Notes under the pieces: generated by a model
What the model was told of the DNA's origin: nothing
The model's input: only the letters and a program-made list of their open reading frames with translations
The model's database searches: none
Part shown: one piece after another, positions 58,340 to 64,000 of the stretch
Numbering within the stretch: the first letter of the stretch is position 1
How the letters are laid out: each line of letters starts with the position of its first letter
Program-made: the position numbers and the translations under genes
Assembly: GCA_030248225.1 (NCBI GenBank)
Contig: JASANE010027972.1
Location: forward strand, 42,133 to 106,132
Direction: 5' to 3'
From: Trileptium ribeirensis
Lineage: Eukaryota; Nematoda; Enoplea; Enoplida; Thoracostomopsidae
Length of the DNA: 64,000 nt

Positions 58340-60030
58340 GATGGCAGAACGTAGTGAAGCATAGGTACACCTACGCATTTTTGCATGCACAGCCAATCAG
58401 TCTCGATAGCATACGTCGATATGCTATATGTGAATATCACACAATACCGCACAAGTTAGAAAAAATTAATACCGGCAATAAGTTTCCCATGCCCGAAAAC
58501 CTCAGAAGTCCAAGCTATCAGCCTCCCAGGACGTCATAATAAAATTGGGAATTTTGGGTCGATGAACCATAGGGGCGCCATACCCCTGTACCCATGGATC
58601 GCAGAACGAAATCAATACCGGCAATGAAAACCATGCCCGAAAACCCCCTAGTGACGTCAGAACAAATTTTCGAATTTTGGGTCGAGGAACCATTGGGGCA
58701 CCATACCTCAAACCCCATAACTCTAGAACCGGAGCCGTAATCGAAAAACAAAAAAAAAGAGGCATCGGCATTTATCATTTTATTACTATGAGATAAAACC
58801 AACCAGAGAAAAAAATTCGGAAGTTAAGATAAAAATAACCTTGCTTATGTGAAGGGTACTAAAAACTCTCATTTTGACGTCTAACCCCTAACCATGGGGC
58901 GTCATACCGCTGTACCCATAAAACAATGGGTCACAGAGCAAAACCAACACAGGCAATGAGTTTCCCATGCCCGAAAATCCCCAAGTGAAACTTTTCAGCC
59001 GCCCAGGACGTCAGAACAAATTTAGGAATTTTGGGTCGAGGAACCATTCGGGCACCATACCTCAAACCCCATAACTCTAAAACCGGAGCCGTAATCGAAA
59101 AACAAAAAAAGAGGCATTGGCATTTATCATTTATTGAGATTATATGAGATAAAACCTACCAGAGAAAAAATTCGGAAGTTAAGATAAAAATAACCTTGCT
59201 TATGTGAAGGTACTAAAAACTCTCATTTTGACCTCTAACCCCTAACCATGGGGCGTCATACCCCATGCCCATAGAACCTTGGATCATAGAGCAAAACCAA
59301 CACCAGAAATGTGCTTCCCATGCCCGAAAACCCGCAGTTGAAACTTATCAGCCGCCCAAGACGTCAGAACAAATTTTCAAATTTTGGGTCGAGGAACCAT
59401 TTGGGCGCCATACCCCCCGTACCTCAAACCCCATAAATCCAGAACCGGAACATTAATCGAAAAATAAAAAAGATGCATTGGCATTTATCATTTTACTATG
59501 AAATAAAACCATCCAGAGAAAAAAATTCGAAAGTTAAGATAAAAATACCCTTGCTTCAGTGAAGGGTACTAAAATGGGGCAAAAACCCACATTTTGACCT
59601 CTGACCCCGAAACCAGACCCCAAATCAAAAAAAGTTCGGGATGTACATGGTAAATGAGCCCAGGATCATAAAAATCGGTTAAGTCATTCCCGACTTATGG
59701 CCGATCACACATACACACAGAATGTAAAAGATTTCACCCCTGCGACACACAATCTCCACTACGTTCTGATAATTCATTATTACGCTATACAGTTGCGATC
59801 AAAGATTCAACTAATCTGCAAAAACTGTTTGGCAACTAATAGTACCACAGTACACGAGTTCTCTATTCCACATAGAATCAGTTATGTCAAACTTAGCTTT
59901 CCAAGTTTCGTGAAGACATGCCCTGTTTCAAATTTTGGTGAAAAAACCCTTCTAATTTGCATATACTACCTATATACTGTGACATACCAATGTATTCAGT
60001 TTGTCATTCACTATAAGACTCCTCATATTG
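58340..60030 (+). repeat. Dispersed satellite-bearing element, copy 3
   Basis: Starts with CGTAGTGAAGCATAGGTACA (58351) as in copy 1 and ends near CACACAATCTCCACTACGTT (59745) plus a tail shared with copy 1. It holds three units of about 350 bp, marked by ACCATGGGGCGTCATACC at 58891 and 59244 (353 bp apart) and AAGATAAAAATAACCTTGC at 58824 and 59180. No insertion interrupts it, so it is the best reference copy. Confidence 0.85.
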
Positions 60031-61531
60031 CGATTGGCTTATAGGTATATTTGATCGTCAGTTGGCTCTAGAGGAAAGAGTGTGCAGACATTAGCAAGAT
60101 TTGTAGCTAACTCAGGCCACAGAACACGAAAAATCGGTGATATCGCAAAATGGAAAATGCCAATTTGTACGCTAGATATGAGGATGGATGAATGGAAAGT
60201 CAGACAGCCGAACGCACAGCGCTCCAATTTGAACTACATATCACAGACAATATTGTTTCGCTTACAATAAAGCGCAATATTAAAAGCAACAATGATTCAA
60301 CTATAATCATGTTAACAGAACAAAATATAGATAACCACGATAGCCTGGTGTAAAGTATACTAGGATCTTGGCGACATGCCAAGTGTGTGAATTCCGAGAA
60401 ATGAGAAACTGTAACGTTAAAATACAGTGAAACAACTCATTAAAATATATATTCCTATTACGAACCAAAGATGTAATTCACCAAAAAATATTTATTAATC
60501 TGCTGTTCAATAAGGCATGGAAGCAGCAAAACTGATAGTCAGATATCTAATACGCACCCTACGAAAGTTAACTCTACCTCAGAACTGCTTACGAATCGTG
60601 AACAACATATCTATGTAATTTTTGTATATATAAGAATCATAACAAAAGCACAGTAGCACAGAAAACAAACAGAATTTGCAACAGACCGCATGACACTCGT
60701 CTGTTTCGCACCACTCGCCTTGTCTCACCCGTTGATATAACTACCTCTAGACGAAGAGATACGTCTAAATACAGTGACGATTTGAAAACAGCAACCACGA
60801 AAACCAATATGAAATGTGAAATATGACCACAAATCTATTAATATACCGTTAGAAGTGGTAATGTCACAAATGACTATATGTTGCGCCAGCCCCAACTTTG
60901 GCCTCAAATACCAATTGACGCAGGGGTCCTACATCAAATCTGTTTGCCCCACAGGTAGCCCCCAATACCACCAGCTCTATCCACACACGAAATTGCGTTC
61001 GAATCGGTTGAGTGGTCACATAGCTACACCTCGACAAACTTTGACCAAAATTTTGGAATTTGCCCATTTGCTAGTCCTCCATGCCCCATAGGGACCAGAC
61101 CAAAACAATTTATATACCCATATAATAAAGCTTCCTAGGACACATATTTCGATATCAAAATGATTCAAATCAGCTCAAAGGTTGCCGAGTGATGAGCAAA
61201 AATGGCCCAAAATTGCCGATTTTAGCCATGTACCCCTGGGTACCCCCGTGTGACCCCCTGTTGTGGGAAGTGAGTGGGTCGAATCGGAATAAAACCTCCA
61301 AAAAGCACATCTAGAGTATTGTAGCTTTCATATGAGTTCTCTCGCGTCCATATCGGCTTACGTTGAGATAACAAATTCCTGTTTACAGAGAAAAAATAAA
61401 CGGACGCCCATCTTTTTCACCATAGTGCGGTCTAGTGAGAATTCTTCGACTCCGAAGCTAATGCTTCTCCATCTCCGAATTAAATTACCTGCTTGAAAAT
61501 TTGATATTCAAACAACGACTATGCTGGATGC
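60031..61531. other. Unassigned non-coding
   Basis: No attractin kelch exon was recognised on the minus strand. 60880..61300 is C-rich and repeat-like (GTACCCCTGGGTACCCCCGT near 61240), but no second copy occurs in the window. Confidence 0.4.
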
Positions 61532-64000
61532 TAGAGTTGCAGCCGGGTCCGGGTATTCCGGGTATTTTTCGAAGAAAAATCCGGGTCCGGGTATTTACCT
61601 CCAAAAATTCCGGGTCCGGGTATTCTTCCAAAGAAAATTCCGGGTCCGGGTCCGGGAATTGTAAAAATACCCGGACCAAAGTTCAACAGTGTTGCTGTTG
61701 CCATATATACGCATTGAGCAAGGGCGTTGGATCATGTAAAGCGTTGAAATGAAACAGCATTCGTTTCTTGATATTGCGTTTATACCTGATCGCGTTCGTT
61801 AGCGTGTAGCAATAATTGCGTTCTTTTGTGCAAAAAGCTAAGGTCAAAAATAAGGTGGTTAGGGCTGGCAATCGACTCCGAATGTTTTGTACCTAAGCAC
61901 TATATATACGACGTATAGCACGAGAGTAACAACGCATGGTTTAGAAACCGAGACTGAAAAACCTTGTGACAGTTCGTACGTTGTTAACGCCTTGCAAAGA
62001 TATGTAAACAAGCGAGTATATTTCTATTTTAGAAGCGAGCCTAAGAATTTCAGTATTCTCGCCTCTAGTAGGTGCGCATCTTCTCCATTGTTTCGACATT
62101 ATGGCCCTGGCTATTTTACCCCCTTACAATTTTTATTCTCTCGTCAATTTGCCAGACAATATTATCTCCATTCCACATTATTTTATTACACACCATCCTT
62201 ACTTCCTTCACTATTTTACTCCCCAAACATTCTCATTGTTTTCAAAATATTGAATATGATAATATTCAACTTCTGATTTCATTATAGAAGTATATACATT
62301 AGATAACATATCACAATGGGCAGAAGGAAACTACAGCCTATTTGGGATTTCTATAATCATATTGACAATGATTCAGCTGAATGTAAATCATGTAATAAGT
62401 CAATTGGTGTGCCGAAACACTCAACTAAAGGCATGATTCTTCACCTTAAACTGCATCCTGAACAATTTGAAAAATACGAAAAGGCTATAAAAGCCCAAAG
62501 CGAAGTCGCAACTGCAACATAACCGCTGGCACAGTTTTTCAAACGGAGCAAGCCATCAGCTTCTTCTAGTACAGGTGACAAACCCGTGAATGTTGAGATT
62601 GATTCTGACATTGTTATTGAGACCGAAGAAATCGGAACAACAGGAACAACACCATCGCCATCGCCGAAATTATCAACTCACCAGTCTCATTTGCCGTTTC
62701 AACCAGCTAAGGTTAGTTTTAGCAGACCACAGCAAACACTTATTTTATTGCACCCTTAAACATCCCACGCAGCATGCTAGCATTTTATGGGTAATAGGGT
62801 TTGGTCAGTGTTAAAAACACTGATAACAATACTAAAACCGATATTACATAGAACATCGAAATCGATATTTCATGACAACGCCTATAGGTAAATATAAATA
62901 CATTCATCCGGATAGATATTAGGTTCTGGTTGTTGGGATTATTGTTAGGTTGTTATTATGTTATCGCTAATATTAGGTTTTTGCTAACTGTTTCAACTCG
63001 CATGCGAAATGCCATTTCATTTAGATAATACCAAGACTGCCACCAGGTGTCGGATCAGTTGAACAATCTCCCCACCGTTATAGGGGAAATTCTGCAACAG
63101 ATCCCAACTTTCCAGGGGTTGGTGACCCCAGGTTTCAGGCCGGATTAGGGCCCAAACAACTCTTGATAATACGTAGTCGTCGCAACGTTTATGTTAATGG
63201 CTCTGGATGAAATCTGAATGAAAACACAGAACAGTATTTCGAACAAAAGTATTATATATGTTCCCATTGTCTAATAATCGGCAACAACTCCTTTATACGC
63301 CTAAAATAGTCTTTCTATATTGTATACTTTTACAGTTACTTTTGACGTATTGTACAGTGTTCTAAGTTTTTTATTGACCTTCATACATACATCCTTTTTC
63401 GTTCAGCTTACATCTGCGCAAATAGACTCTATCGACCGCACTATCTGCGAAATGATCATTCTTGACTACGAACCGTTCCGTATCGTCGACAGGGACGGAT
63501 TCCAACGTCTGGTGGCGCTTATGGAGCCGCGGTACAAAATACGCAGCCGAGAATATTATAAGATGACGGTGATGCCGAACATATATGATCGTGTTCGAAC
63601 TAAAGTTCTGAATTTTGACCCCTATTTTTAGGTCCAGCGGAACCCCGGGTATGTATGATTTATGTGTAGGTGAGCATACAGCTACGCTCCAAAGTATTTT
63701 CAACTTAACTTTTCTATAATTATTGTCGGTGACTTTCATAGCTCGACATTGGGCAAATGGAGTTTTGCCAGATTTCCGCGAAGCGAGACTAAACTTTGAA
63801 CCCAAAACTTCGAAATTTGGCAATTTTCTCAGTTTCCGTGAAAGGTGAAAGCAGTAGGTTTGCGACAACGTTAAAAACACCACCAAAAATGGTTTTGTCA
63901 TATTTTTACGGTCTATTATTTAAATGATATATCTATGATATTTCTGATATATACATACATACACAGCAATCGTGGAATGGTTATGGTTATATTTAGCTTT
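61532..64000 (+). mobile_element. hAT transposon, 5' part, runs off the window
   Basis: The apparent left end TAGAGTTGCAGCCGGGTCCG (61532) is followed by an array of CCGGGTCCGGGTATT repeats (61541..61675), the usual GC-rich subterminal structure of hAT elements. A BED-finger transposase follows in the same orientation. The preceding bases CTGGATGC would be the 8-bp target duplication; its partner must lie beyond 64000. Element start is inferred from the terminus pattern. Confidence 0.7.
62316..63631 (+). pseudogene. hAT transposase, BED-finger N-terminal part, one in-frame stop
   Basis: Exons 62316..62711 and 63407..63631, joined in phase 0 (AAG|GTTAGT and CGTTCAG|CTT). It starts MGRRKLQPIWDFYNHID. 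CKSC with ILHLKLH forms the BED-type zinc finger (Cys-x2-Cys, His/His), followed by QFFKRSKPSASSS and an acidic linker, then MIILDYEPFRIVDRDGFQRL and MEPRYKIRSREYYKMTVMPN. This is the standard order in ZBED/hAT transposases. The frame is broken by TAA at 62520..62522 and ends in TAG at 63629; the catalytic RNase H-like and dimerisation domains are not in the window. Likely an inactive copy, unless the first stop is a sequencing error. Confidence 0.85.

Noticed and set aside
63371..63901. Minus-strand frame of 176 codons
   Set aside because: It is antisense to the hAT transposase exon, whose plus-strand translation matches a known family.

Overview
This is a stretch of animal nuclear genome. 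It is AT-rich and intron-rich, has GT-AG introns of 0.9 to 9.5 kb, and is crowded with transposable elements. No bacterial-type operons are present, and most short open frames are chance. Two protein-coding genes can be read from the sequence, both on the minus strand. Both are metazoan families. The repeat content (a tRNA-headed SINE, a decayed non-LTR reverse transcriptase of a type I associate with flatworms, several MITE families and satellite-bearing elements) suggests an invertebrate, possibly a flatworm or another lophotrochozoan. The sequence alone does not settle the species.

Gene 1 is RPL10/uL16 (QM), complete in two coding exons: 9651..9253 and 2549..2304. They give a 214-residue protein, the usual length for the family. 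The 6.7 kb intron holds a tRNA-derived SINE, three small inverted-repeat elements, a large palindromic TGTATGA array and a 40-bp tandem repeat.

Gene 2 is the 3' part of an attractin (ATRN/ATRNL1-type) gene, running from at least 58195 down to the stop codon at 18063. I assembled 15 exons by hand from splice sites and domain matches. They encode about 830 residues: PSI repeats, two laminin-type EGF modules, the conserved extracellular region before the membrane, one transmembrane helix and the cytoplasmic tail with the MASRPFG and PSGQSGLAIASAL boxes. Reading phase chains exactly through every junction except one (55674 to 52241). The N-terminal CUB/EGF/kelch part must lie beyond the window. 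I could not find a convincing C-type lectin domain, which vertebrate attractins carry between these PSI repeats.

The rest is mobile DNA, and several elements can be delimited to the base from terminal inverted repeats (TIRs) plus target-site duplications (TSDs). These are a hAT-like 805 bp element with GGAGCGCTCCG palindromes (12220..13024); a hAT-like GGTTCC-rich family (34271..34803 and 16766..17911); a family with 5-bp TSDs (4209..4589 and 19702..20056); and a TAA-flanked Harbinger-like family with TTCGCGAAC palindromes (38903..39449 and the 4.9 kb 40554..45458). A larger TIR element, 37406..40222, contains a 699-bp tandem duplication, and one copy of that duplication is the intact empty site for the element inserted in the other. 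A hAT element with a BED-finger transposase (one in-frame stop) runs off the right edge. Three loci (about 50..860, 33900..35660, 58340..60030) share a non-coding element with a variable number of about 350-bp internal repeats.

A 573-bp tandem duplication (45838..46410 and 46421..46992) copied the 3' half of an attractin exon with its splice donor. The extra copy has lost the donor GT, a clear example of a partial exon duplication that has decayed.
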